Shown here: in pieces, positions 46,755 to 53,820 of the stretch
Position numbering within the stretch: the stretch's first letter is position 1
How the letters are laid out: each line of letters opens with the position of its first letter
DNA from: Oceaniglobus roseus
GTDB lineage: Bacteria > Pseudomonadota > Alphaproteobacteria > Rhodobacterales > Rhodobacteraceae
Reading direction: 5' to 3'
Assembly (NCBI RefSeq): GCF_002869745.1
Contig: NZ_PNOS01000024.1
Span: 1-64,000 of the forward strand
Length of the DNA: 64,000 nucleotides
The notes under the pieces: generated by a model
The model's input: the letters and a program-made list of their open reading frames with translations, nothing else
What the model was told of the DNA's origin: nothing
Database searches by the model: none
Program-made: the position numbers and the translations under genes

Positions 46755-47359
46755 TCGGCAAGGCCGAACTGCTGGCCGGGATCGACCGGCTTGCCGCCGC
46801 CATGGAGCGGGACTTCGAGGAGTTGAACCAGGCCGACGGCGCCCTTGGTGACGGCGACCTCGGCGTGACGATGACGCGGGGGATGCGGGCGATCAAGGAG
46901 AAGGCGGCGGACCTGCCCGACGACCTCGGCATGGCCCTGCTGGCCTGCGCGCAGGCCTTCACCAAGTCCTCGGGATCCTCCTACGGCACGCTCATGGCGA
47001 CCGGGCTGATGGCCATCGCGAAGGACGTGAAGGGCAAGGACAGTGTCGATCCGGGTGAAACCTCGCGCCTCGCCGCGCTGGCCCGCGACGCCATGATGGC
47101 CCGCGGCAAGGCCGAGCTTGGCGGGAAGACGGTGCTCGACAGCCTCGACGCCGTGGCGAAGGCGACGGAAGGCCAGAGCGATCCGGACAGGCTGGCCGAT
47201 GCTGCGGTGCAGGGCGCCGAGCGGGCGATGGACGATTTCCGCGACAAGCCCGCCACGGTTGGCCGGGCCCGGATCTTCGCCGAGAAGAGCAAGGGCATGG
47301 ACGACCCCGGCATGCTGGCGATGACGCGGATCGTTAAGGCGCTGGCCGGACGGAACTGA
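46751..47359 (+). CDS. dhaL: Dihydroxyacetone kinase subunit DhaL-like
   Basis: 202 residues. The Mg-ATP ligands are D29, D34 and D36 in NQADGALGDGDLGVT. The segment FTKSSGSSYGTLMATGLM (about residues 75-92) is the usual nucleotide-binding loop. Its start overlaps the dhaK-like gene. DhaK/DhaL pairs without DhaM use ATP directly, and in other bacteria act on tetruloses or phosphorylated C4-C5 sugars. It is the last gene of the operon; a hairpin overlaps its stop codon. Confidence 0.9.
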   Translation: MIGKAELLAGIDRLAAAMERDFEELNQADGALGDGDLGVTMTRGMRAIKEKAADLPDDLGMALLACAQAFTKSSGSSYGTLMATGLMAIAKDVKGKDSVDPGETSRLAALARDAMMARGKAELGGKTVLDSLDAVAKATEGQSDPDRLADAAVQGAERAMDDFRDKPATVGRARIFAEKSKGMDDPGMLAMTRIVKALAGRN

Positions 47360-47366
47360 TCCGGCC
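47344..47366 (+). terminator. Hairpin overlapping the dhaL stop codon
   Basis: GGCCGGA (47344-47350) and TCCGGCC (47360-47366) pair perfectly over seven bases around the stop codon. There is no T-run. It may be a weak terminator. The rest of 47367-47642 has no convincing gene. Confidence 0.4.
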
Positions 47367-47642
47367 TCGCGGTCATCGGTCGGGGCACGGCCTTGCGTAT
47401 CCGGTTCCGGTGGCCACAATCCGGCGGCTGCGGATCTGATCCAGTTCGTTGAGCCGTCCCCTATCCCCGGAACGGTGACCGTCGCGGCGGGGCTGGAACT
47501 TGACCCGGTTCTGGTATACGACAGTATGCAGAAATTTGGTGCAGGTTGCGCGGCGCCGCGACTGGACGGGACAGCTTCGATGCGTGTGCAGATCCTTGAC
47601 GAACGGACCAAGCCACGCATCGGCGCCGCCGCTCCGGTGGGC

Positions 47643-48137
47643 TCAGCCCCCCGTCACCTCCCCCGTCACGCCCGCCGGAAGGACCAGGACGCCGTCGATA
47701 TCGGCGAACACCATGTCGCCGGGTGCGACCGGGACGCCGTCGATCTCCACGCTCACACCGGTGTGGCCTCCCGTCTCGCGCCGCGGCCTGCTCGGGATCG
47801 AACCGAGCGCCATCACTCCGAAATCGAGCGCCGCGAGGGCCGCGCGATCGCGGATGCAGCCCCAGACGATCATGCCGGACCATCCGTTGTCTTGCGCGAG
47901 ACCCGCGATGCGGTCGCCGGTCACGGCGCAGCGCATGGATCCGCCGGCATCGACCACCATCACCCGTCCCTGTCCGGGCGACCCGGCCAGCGCGCGGATC
48001 GCCGCGATGTCCTCGAAGCAGGCCACGGTCTCGGCGGGTCCCCGGAACGCGGTGCGGCCGCCGAAATGGACCAGCCGGGCCGACAGCACGCGGGCCACGT
48101 CGGAGTGGGCGTCGAACAGATCGCAGGTGGAATTCAC
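47643..48137 (-). CDS. RraA-family protein
   Basis: 164 residues, the usual length. Landmarks are the N-terminal STCDLFDAHSDVARVL, FGGRTAFRGPAETVACFED near 26-43, VDAGGSMRCAVTGDRIA near 62-78 and WGCIRDRAALAALDFGVMALG near 92-112. The last includes the R-D pair that in metal-dependent members of the family binds pyruvate or oxaloacetate. The C-terminal DIDGVLVLP is conserved. The family includes the RNase E inhibitor RraA and 4-hydroxy-4-methyl-2-oxoglutarate aldolases; sequence pattern favours RraA-like. Divergent from the TSUP gene. Confidence 0.88.
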   Translation of the reverse strand: MNSTCDLFDAHSDVARVLSARLVHFGGRTAFRGPAETVACFEDIAAIRALAGSPGQGRVMVVDAGGSMRCAVTGDRIAGLAQDNGWSGMIVWGCIRDRAALAALDFGVMALGSIPSRPRRETGGHTGVSVEIDGVPVAPGDMVFADIDGVLVLPAGVTGEVTGG

Positions 48138-48223
48138 GGCTATGGACCTCCGGCATTGGACAGGTGGCGACTGTCGCAGGCCCCGCGCCGCAAGTCACCC
48201 GCAATCGTGACAGGGGGGCGCCG

Positions 48224-48988
48224 GTGACGGATCTCGTCGCTCTGCTGATGCCGCCCGACCTCGGCGGAATGGCGGTGGCCGCCATGGTCGGCGTGTCCTT
48301 CATCGCCTCGCTCGTCACCGTCGCCTTCGGCATCGGCGGCGGCGGGTTGCTGCTGGCGGTCCTGGCCGTCCTGATGCCGCCCGCCGCGCTGATCCCGGTG
48401 CATGGAGTCGTGCAGGTGGGCTCCAACCTCGGGCGGGCCGTCGTCTTCGTGCGCCACACCGCCTGGAGCGCGATGCCCTGGTTCGTCGTCGGCTCAATCG
48501 TCGGGGTGACGGCGGGCGGCAGCGTCGTGATCAACCTGCCGCCCTGGGCGGTGCAGGTCGGTGTGGGCGGCTTCATCGTCTGGACGGTGCTGGCCTGCCC
48601 GCCGCGCTGGCTGTCGCACTGGCCGCTGCTGACCGGCGTGATCTCCAGCTTCCTGACCATGTTCTTCGGGGCCACCGGCCTTTTCGTCGCCAGCTATTCG
48701 AAATCCCTGAAGCTGGCGCGCCACGCCTTCGTCGCCACCCATGCCACGCTGATGTGCACCCAGCACCTGCTGAAGACGCTGGTCTTCGGCCTGCTCGGCT
48801 TCGCCTTCGCCCCCTGGGCCGGGCTGATCGCGGCGATGATCGCAGCCGGGCTTCTGGGTACGCTGACCGGAAGACTGGTGCTGAACCGGATGACCGACGC
48901 CCGCTTCAACCGCGCGCTCGACCTGGTGCTGTTGCTGATCTCGGCCCGCCTGATCTGGTCGGGCTTGGCCGAGCGATTCTGGCCTTGA
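48224..48988 (+). CDS. TSUP/TauE-SafE family membrane transporter
   Basis: 254 residues from a GTG at 48224 after CAGGGGGG. Seven or eight hydrophobic segments are apparent, with the family pattern of two repeated halves: FIASLVTVAFGIGGGGLLLAVLAV in the first, and FLTMFFGATGLFVASYSKSL in the second. The family exports sulfite, sulfoacetate or related sulfur or C2 compounds. The substrate cannot be inferred from its neighbours (an RraA-like gene and the replication module). Confidence 0.85.
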   Translation: MTDLVALLMPPDLGGMAVAAMVGVSFIASLVTVAFGIGGGGLLLAVLAVLMPPAALIPVHGVVQVGSNLGRAVVFVRHTAWSAMPWFVVGSIVGVTAGGSVVINLPPWAVQVGVGGFIVWTVLACPPRWLSHWPLLTGVISSFLTMFFGATGLFVASYSKSLKLARHAFVATHATLMCTQHLLKTLVFGLLGFAFAPWAGLIAAMIAAGLLGTLTGRLVLNRMTDARFNRALDLVLLLISARLIWSGLAERFWP

Positions 48989-49287
48989 GACTGCGGAAGC
49001 CCTTCCTCTGCGTGCAGTCACACAGATATTGCGGTCTCTGCGAAACCGGGACACAACATGAAGCAAGGCTTGAGGTGCACCCGATTATCGTCCGTTTTCA
49101 AAAGCTTGCACGATCTCCCTGCAAGAGCGAATGAAAGGGGCACGACAGGGCTGGCGCGCCTTCCGGCAGAAAATTGTTGTCCGACGCCAAGTTGCGTGTC
49201 ATTTCTTCTGTCGTCGCAGGATCGCGCAAATCACGCGTTTCAGCGACGACACAAGGCAGGTCCACCAAGAGACCGCAGAGGGCAGAC
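48989..49287. promoter_or_regulatory. repABC upstream control region
   Basis: This non-coding stretch of 299 bases precedes repA. CTTGCA (49105-49110) and TGCAAG (49120-49125) form a perfect inverted repeat with a nine-base centre, possibly a RepA operator in the repABC promoter. The lower GC around 49085-49105 suits a promoter. No other palindrome of the parS type is present here. Confidence 0.45.
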
Positions 49288-50490
49288 ATGGCAACCGCTC
49301 GGACGAACCCGGCCCCCGGGTCCATCGCAGGCACCATCGCGGCCAATGCCGCGCGGCTGTCGGATGCGCTGGATTCGCACATGCGCAACAGCTTCCAGCC
49401 GGAAAGCCGCAAGCGGCTGCGCAAGTTTCACCCGTCGGAAGTGTCCGAGCTGACCGGGATCAGCCTGTCGAACCTGCGCACCCGACACCAGGACGGCGCC
49501 TTTCCGGAGGTCGAGACGGACGCCCGCGGCCGACGCCTGTACTCCGCCGAGGAGATCGACGCGATCCGGCACGTGATGGCCCGAACCGGCCGGAACGGTG
49601 ATGCGTACCTGCCCGGGCGACGGGAAGGCGATGCGCTCCAGGTGATCTCCATCGTCAACTTCAAGGGCGGCTCCAGCAAGACCACCAGCGCGATCCACCT
49701 CGCACAGCGCTATGCCCTGCGCGGCTATCGCGTGCTGGCCGTTGACATGGATCCGCAGGCGAGCCTCACCACCATGTTCGGCTATCGCCCCGAGATCGAG
49801 TTCGCCGCCGGCGGCACCGTCTACGACGCGCTGCGCTACGACGATCCGGTGCCGCTGTCGCAGGTGATCCGCAAGACCTATTTCCACAAGCTCGACCTGG
49901 CCCCGGCCGGCCTGATGCTCTCGGAGTACGAGACCGAGACGGCCTATGCCCTCCAGCACAAGATCGATCCGCCCTTCACCGGCCGACTCGCGATCGCGCT
50001 GGAAGAGGTCGAACAGGATTATGACCTCGTCATCATCGACTGTCCGCCGCAGCTGGGCTTCACCACGATGACCGCGCTCCTGGCGTCCACCGGGCTCCTG
50101 ATCACCGTGGTGCCCAGCATGCTCGACGTCGCCTCGATGGCGCAGTTCCTCGAGATGGCGGGCGAGACGGTGCGGACGCTGGAGGAAGCGACGGGTCCGA
50201 CCGACTGGGCGTTCCTCAAGTACCTGGTGACTCGGTACGAGCCGACCGACGTGCCGCAATCGCAGATGGCCGGTTTCCTGCGCTCGATCCTCCTCGACCA
50301 GGTGCTGACGACGCCGATGCTGAAGTCCACCGCCATCTCGGATGCGGGCATGACCCAGCAGACGATCTATGAACTCGATCCGGCGCAGGTCGTGAAGAAG
50401 ACGCTCGACCGGATCATGGAAAGCGTGAACGGGGTCGCCGACGAGTTCGAGCAGGTGATCCAGCGCGCCTGGGGCCGGGAGGTCAGCTGA
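49288..50490 (+). CDS. repA: Plasmid partition ATPase RepA (ParA family)
   Basis: 400 residues, typical of RepA. The N-terminal helix-turn-helix is at about 48-66 (HPSEVSELTGISLSNLRTR), the ParA Walker A motif FKGGSSKTT is at 125-133, Walker A' VLAVDMDPQASLT near 157, and Walker B LVIIDCPPQLG near 250. It segregates plasmid copies on the nucleoid and represses its own operon with RepB. The ATG at 49288 is favoured over a start at 49174, which would add a basic N-terminus absent in RepA proteins. It ends one base into repB. Confidence 0.96.
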   Translation: MATARTNPAPGSIAGTIAANAARLSDALDSHMRNSFQPESRKRLRKFHPSEVSELTGISLSNLRTRHQDGAFPEVETDARGRRLYSAEEIDAIRHVMARTGRNGDAYLPGRREGDALQVISIVNFKGGSSKTTSAIHLAQRYALRGYRVLAVDMDPQASLTTMFGYRPEIEFAAGGTVYDALRYDDPVPLSQVIRKTYFHKLDLAPAGLMLSEYETETAYALQHKIDPPFTGRLAIALEEVEQDYDLVIIDCPPQLGFTTMTALLASTGLLITVVPSMLDVASMAQFLEMAGETVRTLEEATGPTDWAFLKYLVTRYEPTDVPQSQMAGFLRSILLDQVLTTPMLKSTAISDAGMTQQTIYELDPAQVVKKTLDRIMESVNGVADEFEQVIQRAWGREVS

Positions 50491-51455
50491 TGGTCCGTCG
50501 CAACATCTTCCAGCCCCCTCCCCCGCCGACCGGCGAGAGCGGGTCGTCCGCACCCGAGAGCGCCCCCCGCTTCCCCAACACAGGTGCGATGAGCGGGGTG
50601 AAGTCCACCCTGCGCGACCTCTCCACCAATGCCGTGCGCGAGGTCGATCCCGAGCTGATCGAGGAGGACGGCCCGCGCGACCGTCTTGCCTTCGGCGACG
50701 CCGATGTGGCGGAACTGGCCGAGAGCATCCGGCGACACGGACAGCAGGTTCCTCTCATGGTGCGCCCCCTGCCCGGCCAGTCCGGACGCTACCGCATCGT
50801 CTATGGCCGTCGTCGCCTCAGGGCGCTTCGGCAGCTTGGCATTCCGGCAAAGGTGCTGATCCGTTCGCTGTCGGACGAACAGGCGATCCTTGCCCAGGGG
50901 CAGGAGAATGCGCAAAGGCTGGATCCGAGCTTCATCGAGAAGGCCCTGTTCGCCGCCGAACTGGCGGGCACGGGGTATGAGACCGCGGTGATCCTCGACG
51001 CCCTCGCCATCGACCGGCCAATGCTGTCGCGCATGACCAAGGTCGCCCGCGAGATTCCGGCCTCGGTCGTTCGCGCCATCGGGCCGGCCCACGGCATCGG
51101 CCGCCGCCGCTGGGAAGACCTGGCCGATCGTGTCCGGGATCCCGCTGGTTTCGAGGCGCGGGTGCAGGCGGCGGCGGAGGCCCTCGCGCCGCTGTCATCC
51201 GATGCCCGCTTCGCCAAGGTCGTCGAGCTTGCCGAGGGCGCGCAGAAGCCCGGCCGGCAGGCCGCGTCCCCTGCCCTTTCCGTGGCCGCGGCCGATGGCA
51301 CACGCATCGCCGAGCTGCGGTCTTCGGCACAGGCGCTGACGATCAAGGTGCGGAAGTCCACGTCACCGGATTTCGCGGCGTGGCTGCATCGGAACGCCGA
51401 AACCGAACTTGCGCGCCTCTACGAGGCGTGGAAGGCGGATCAGCCCGACCGCTGA
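50490..51455 (+). CDS. repB: Plasmid partition protein RepB (ParB family)
   Basis: 321 residues. The N-terminus MVRRNIFQPPPPPTGE is typical of RepB. ParB box motifs include LAESIRRHGQQVPLMVRP and YRIVYGRRRLRALRQLG near residues 75-115, and the helix-turn-helix GYETAVILDALAIDRPMLSRMTKVA near 157-181. It binds parS palindromes; three candidates lie within and after repC. It overlaps the repA stop and is followed by the region encoding the counter-transcribed RNA. Confidence 0.96.
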   Translation: MVRRNIFQPPPPPTGESGSSAPESAPRFPNTGAMSGVKSTLRDLSTNAVREVDPELIEEDGPRDRLAFGDADVAELAESIRRHGQQVPLMVRPLPGQSGRYRIVYGRRRLRALRQLGIPAKVLIRSLSDEQAILAQGQENAQRLDPSFIEKALFAAELAGTGYETAVILDALAIDRPMLSRMTKVAREIPASVVRAIGPAHGIGRRRWEDLADRVRDPAGFEARVQAAAEALAPLSSDARFAKVVELAEGAQKPGRQAASPALSVAAADGTRIAELRSSAQALTIKVRKSTSPDFAAWLHRNAETELARLYEAWKADQPDR

Positions 51456-51495
51456 TCCGGAAACCGAAACCCCAACACAGGAGCACCAGGCAGCC

Positions 51496-51551
51496 CGAAA
51501 AGAAAGAGCCCCCCAAAGTCACCTTCGGAGAGCCCCATCTGTCGATTTGCA
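51496..51551 (-). ncRNA. repABC counter-transcribed RNA (ctRNA/incA)
   Basis: On the minus strand a promoter is seen at 51585-51580 (TTGACG) and 51563-51558 (TACATC), 16 bases apart. The transcript would end in a hairpin at 51532-51509 (ten base pairs, with GTGA loop) followed by CTCTTTCTTTT. This arrangement in the repB-repC gap is the standard antisense RNA that limits repC expression. On the plus strand CATCTG (51536-51541) and CAGATG (51556-51561) can pair in the repC leader. The 5' end is estimated. Confidence 0.75.
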
Positions 51552-51588
51552 CTCTCAGATGTACCATCTCCGTCCCGTCCGTCAAGCC

Positions 51589-51603
51589 CAACCGATTCGG
51601 TTG
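51589..51603. repeat. Inverted repeat in the repB-repC gap
   Basis: CAACCGA T TCGGTTG is a perfect 15-base palindrome just upstream of the ctRNA promoter. It does not match the parS consensus. A role as a protein-binding site or part of the repC leader fold is possible. Confidence 0.5.
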
Positions 51604-51661
51604 AACGGTTTGCCGTGGCTTTTTGCCGGGCTCCGCCACATCCGGCCGCCGTGACATCGCC

Positions 51662-52765
51662 ATGGCATTCATCCAGACTTCGGCCGCGTTGCGGCCGGGG
51701 GCACGGCCGATATTGTCCGCGGACAACGCCCTGCCCGACCGCAGCACGATCATCGGCTGGGTGCGCAAGGCCGCGCCTGCCCTCGGGCTGACACCGCCGC
51801 AGGTCGCGACGCTCGACGCGCTCCTGTCCTGCCTGCCGCCGCGGCGGGCGCACCACATGGTGTTCGCGTCGAATTCCACCCTTGCCGTCAGGCGCAACGG
51901 CATCTCCGAACGCACGCTGCGCCGCCACATCGCCGCCCTTGCCGAACGGGGGCTGCTCGTGCGGCAGGACAGTCCCAACGGCAAGCGCTTCTCGCGCAGG
52001 AACCCCGCGACGGGCGCCACGCTGTGCTTCGGCTTCGACCTCGGGCCGCTGTTCGCACGGTGCGCCGAGTTGTCGGCGCTGGCCGAGGATCAGGTCCGGC
52101 AGGACGAGGAAATCGCCTATCTCCGGTGCCAGCTGCGCGCCGCCGTCCATCGCGCCCTTCTGGACGATCCCGATTGCGCCGCGGCGCTTGCCGCCCAGGC
52201 CGTGTTGCGCCGCAAGCTGGATGCGGAAACCCTTCGCCGGATGCTGACAGAACTTCCTGTCTCCGTGGACGAACACGAGGCGATGGACAACGTCGAAGCA
52301 CCGGCGAAAAGCGGGATGTCCGCCAGCGACGGCCAGAATGTCCGGCACCAACAGAACTCAAGAAAAGAACTAGTTGGAAAGAATGATGCAGGCGAAACCG
52401 CCGGCGCCGTCAAAAAACCGTCGCCCGGAAAACCAGTCGATCTGAACGCGCTGAAAGCCGCCTGCCCCGACGCTGTCGAACTGGCCATGACACGGATAGC
52501 GGCGCCGCAAGACGTGATCGAACACGCACGACAGCTTGCCCCGATGATCGGAATCGACCGATCCGCGTTGTTGGAGGCAGAACGGCGCCTGGGCTGCCTC
52601 GGCGCCGCCGTGACGGTCTGGGCGCTGCTCCAGATTCGCTCCCGGATCCGGCAGACCGGGGCCTATTTCAGGTCGCTCACCTCGGGGGCGCGAAGCGCCG
52701 GTTTTAACCCATGGACAATGATCCGGCGATTGACGCACCGGTCCTCGCCCTGCCCTTGCCCGTGA
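51662..52765 (+). CDS. repC: Plasmid replication initiator RepC
   Basis: 367 residues. The N-terminal 170 residues have the conserved RepC winged-helix core (LGLTPPQVATLDALLSCLPPR, VFASNSTLAVRRNGISERTLRRHIAALAERGLL, DSPNGKRFSRRN), and the C-terminal part has CPDAVELAMTRIAAPQDV and LGCLGAAVTVWALLQI. The two are joined by a Lys/Asn-rich linker (about residues 220-260), whose coding DNA is AT-rich and is the likely origin. RepC starts plasmid replication in cis. A parS-like site lies in its first 25 codons. The start has no strong ribosome-binding site, as expected for a ctRNA-controlled gene. Confidence 0.94.
   Translation: MAFIQTSAALRPGARPILSADNALPDRSTIIGWVRKAAPALGLTPPQVATLDALLSCLPPRRAHHMVFASNSTLAVRRNGISERTLRRHIAALAERGLLVRQDSPNGKRFSRRNPATGATLCFGFDLGPLFARCAELSALAEDQVRQDEEIAYLRCQLRAAVHRALLDDPDCAAALAAQAVLRRKLDAETLRRMLTELPVSVDEHEAMDNVEAPAKSGMSASDGQNVRHQQNSRKELVGKNDAGETAGAVKKPSPGKPVDLNALKAACPDAVELAMTRIAAPQDVIEHARQLAPMIGIDRSALLEAERRLGCLGAAVTVWALLQIRSRIRQTGAYFRSLTSGARSAGFNPWTMIRRLTHRSSPCPCP
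51712..51727. repeat. parS-like palindrome 1 (in repC)
   Basis: The 14-base palindrome TTGTCCGCGGACAA lies within the 16-base frame of the repABC parS consensus GTTNNNNGCNNNNAAC. The last base fits and the first (A) does not. It overlaps codons 17-22 of repC. Confidence 0.7.
52349..52390. other. AT-rich segment inside repC, likely origin (oriV)
   Basis: This stretch, with AACTCAAGAAAAGAACTAG and following bases, is clearly lower in GC than the rest of the replication module. In repABC plasmids the origin lies in an AT-rich part of repC. No experimental mark can be read from sequence, so it is a positional inference. Confidence 0.5.
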
Positions 52766-52766
52766 T

Positions 52767-52782
52767 CTTGTCCGCGGACAAC
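52767..52782. repeat. parS-like palindrome 2 (after repC)
   Basis: The same TTGTCCGCGGACAA palindrome starts three bases after the repC stop. The final C fits the parS consensus GTTNNNNGCNNNNAAC; the first base is C instead of G. Confidence 0.75.
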
Positions 52783-52853
52783 ACTGGACAATCGCTGTGG
52801 CGCCCCCATGGTGTGCGCGACAGCCGAGGTGAGGGACGACGAAGAGGCCTGAC

Positions 52854-53765
52854 ATGACCAGAAAGATCGCCATCGTCGGCGTGGGCAAGATCGCCCGCGA
52901 CCAGCATGTGCCCAGCATCGCGGCTTCCGACGACTGGACCCTGGCCGCAACGGTCAGCCGATCGGGCACCGTGGACAACATTGAGGCCTTCACCGATATC
53001 CACCAGATGCTGGCCGCCCGCCCCGACATCCCGGTGGTGTCGCTGTGCATGCCTCCGGCCCCCCGGTTCGCCAGCGCCGAAGCATGCCTGCTGGCCGGAC
53101 GACACGTGATGCTGGAGAAGCCGCCGGGAATGACGATATCGGAGGTGCAGATCCTCGCGGCGCTGGCCGCCGACCGGGGCCTGACCCTGTTCGCCACCTG
53201 GCACAGCCGCATGGCGCCGGGCGTGGATGCCGCGAAGGCGTGGCTGGCGGACAAGGCGATCTTGTCCGTGCGCATCACCTGGCACGAGGATGTCCGCCGG
53301 TGGCATCCGAACCAGGACTGGGTCTTCGAACCCGGAGGCATGGGCGTGTTCGATCCCGGCATCAACGCCCTGTCGATCCTGACCGAGATCCTGCCGTTCG
53401 CGGTCCGGGCGATGTCGGCGCGTCTGGAAGTGCCGAGCAATCGCCAGGCACCGATCGCGGCGCGAGTGGTGTTCAGCCACGACGTGGTCCTCGACCTCGA
53501 CTGGCAGCAGACCGGCGCGCAGGTCTGGAACATCGAGATCGAAACCGATGCGGGCAAGGCGCTGCTGTCGCGGGGCGGCGCATGCTTCGAAGTCGACGGT
53601 GTCGAAGTCGCCAACGGGGAAGAGCGGGAGTATCCGCGGCTGTACGACCGCATGTCCCGGCTGTTGTCCGCGGACAAGAGCGAGGTCGACCTGCGTCCGA
53701 TGATCCATGTGGCCGACGCGATGACCTTGGGCGAACGGGTGGGCGTCGAGGCATTTCATTTCTGA
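52854..53765 (+). CDS. Gfo/Idh/MocA sugar dehydrogenase (L-arabinose/D-galactose 1-dehydrogenase-like)
   Basis: 303 residues. The Rossmann start is IAIVGVGKIARDQH, the EKPPG motif is at residues 88-92, and FATWHSRM at 113-120. WHEDVRRWHP and EPGGMGVFDPGINALSI near 143-175 include the catalytic D167 and N171 equivalents. This pattern closely matches NAD(P)-dependent L-arabinose/D-galactose 1-dehydrogenases, which make the sugar lactone in the cytoplasm. A parS-like palindrome lies within its 3' part. It lies 88 bases after repC and is followed 55 bases later by hyuA. Confidence 0.85.
   Translation: MTRKIAIVGVGKIARDQHVPSIAASDDWTLAATVSRSGTVDNIEAFTDIHQMLAARPDIPVVSLCMPPAPRFASAEACLLAGRHVMLEKPPGMTISEVQILAALAADRGLTLFATWHSRMAPGVDAAKAWLADKAILSVRITWHEDVRRWHPNQDWVFEPGGMGVFDPGINALSILTEILPFAVRAMSARLEVPSNRQAPIAARVVFSHDVVLDLDWQQTGAQVWNIEIETDAGKALLSRGGACFEVDGVEVANGEEREYPRLYDRMSRLLSADKSEVDLRPMIHVADAMTLGERVGVEAFHF
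53663..53678. repeat. parS-like palindrome 3 (in sugar dehydrogenase gene)
   Basis: A third exact TTGTCCGCGGACAA. The first base (G) fits the parS consensus GTTNNNNGCNNNNAAC and the last is G instead of C. It overlaps the codons for MSRLLSADKSEV near residue 270-275 of the dehydrogenase. Confidence 0.65.
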
Positions 53766-53820
53766 CCTTGCACGTCGCTTCGGGACGCCCATAGGCTGGC
53801 GCGAAATCGGAGGTATGCGA

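Noticed and set aside
47367-47642. Open frames between dhaL and the rraA-like gene
   Set aside because: The frames lack ribosome-binding sites and recognisable motifs. The sequence might be a decayed gene, but I could not assign any family.
51623-51661. RepC start at ATG 51623
   Set aside because: It would add 13 residues in the leader region controlled by the antisense RNA. The ATG at 51662 gives the usual RepC N-terminus, though neither has a strong ribosome-binding site.
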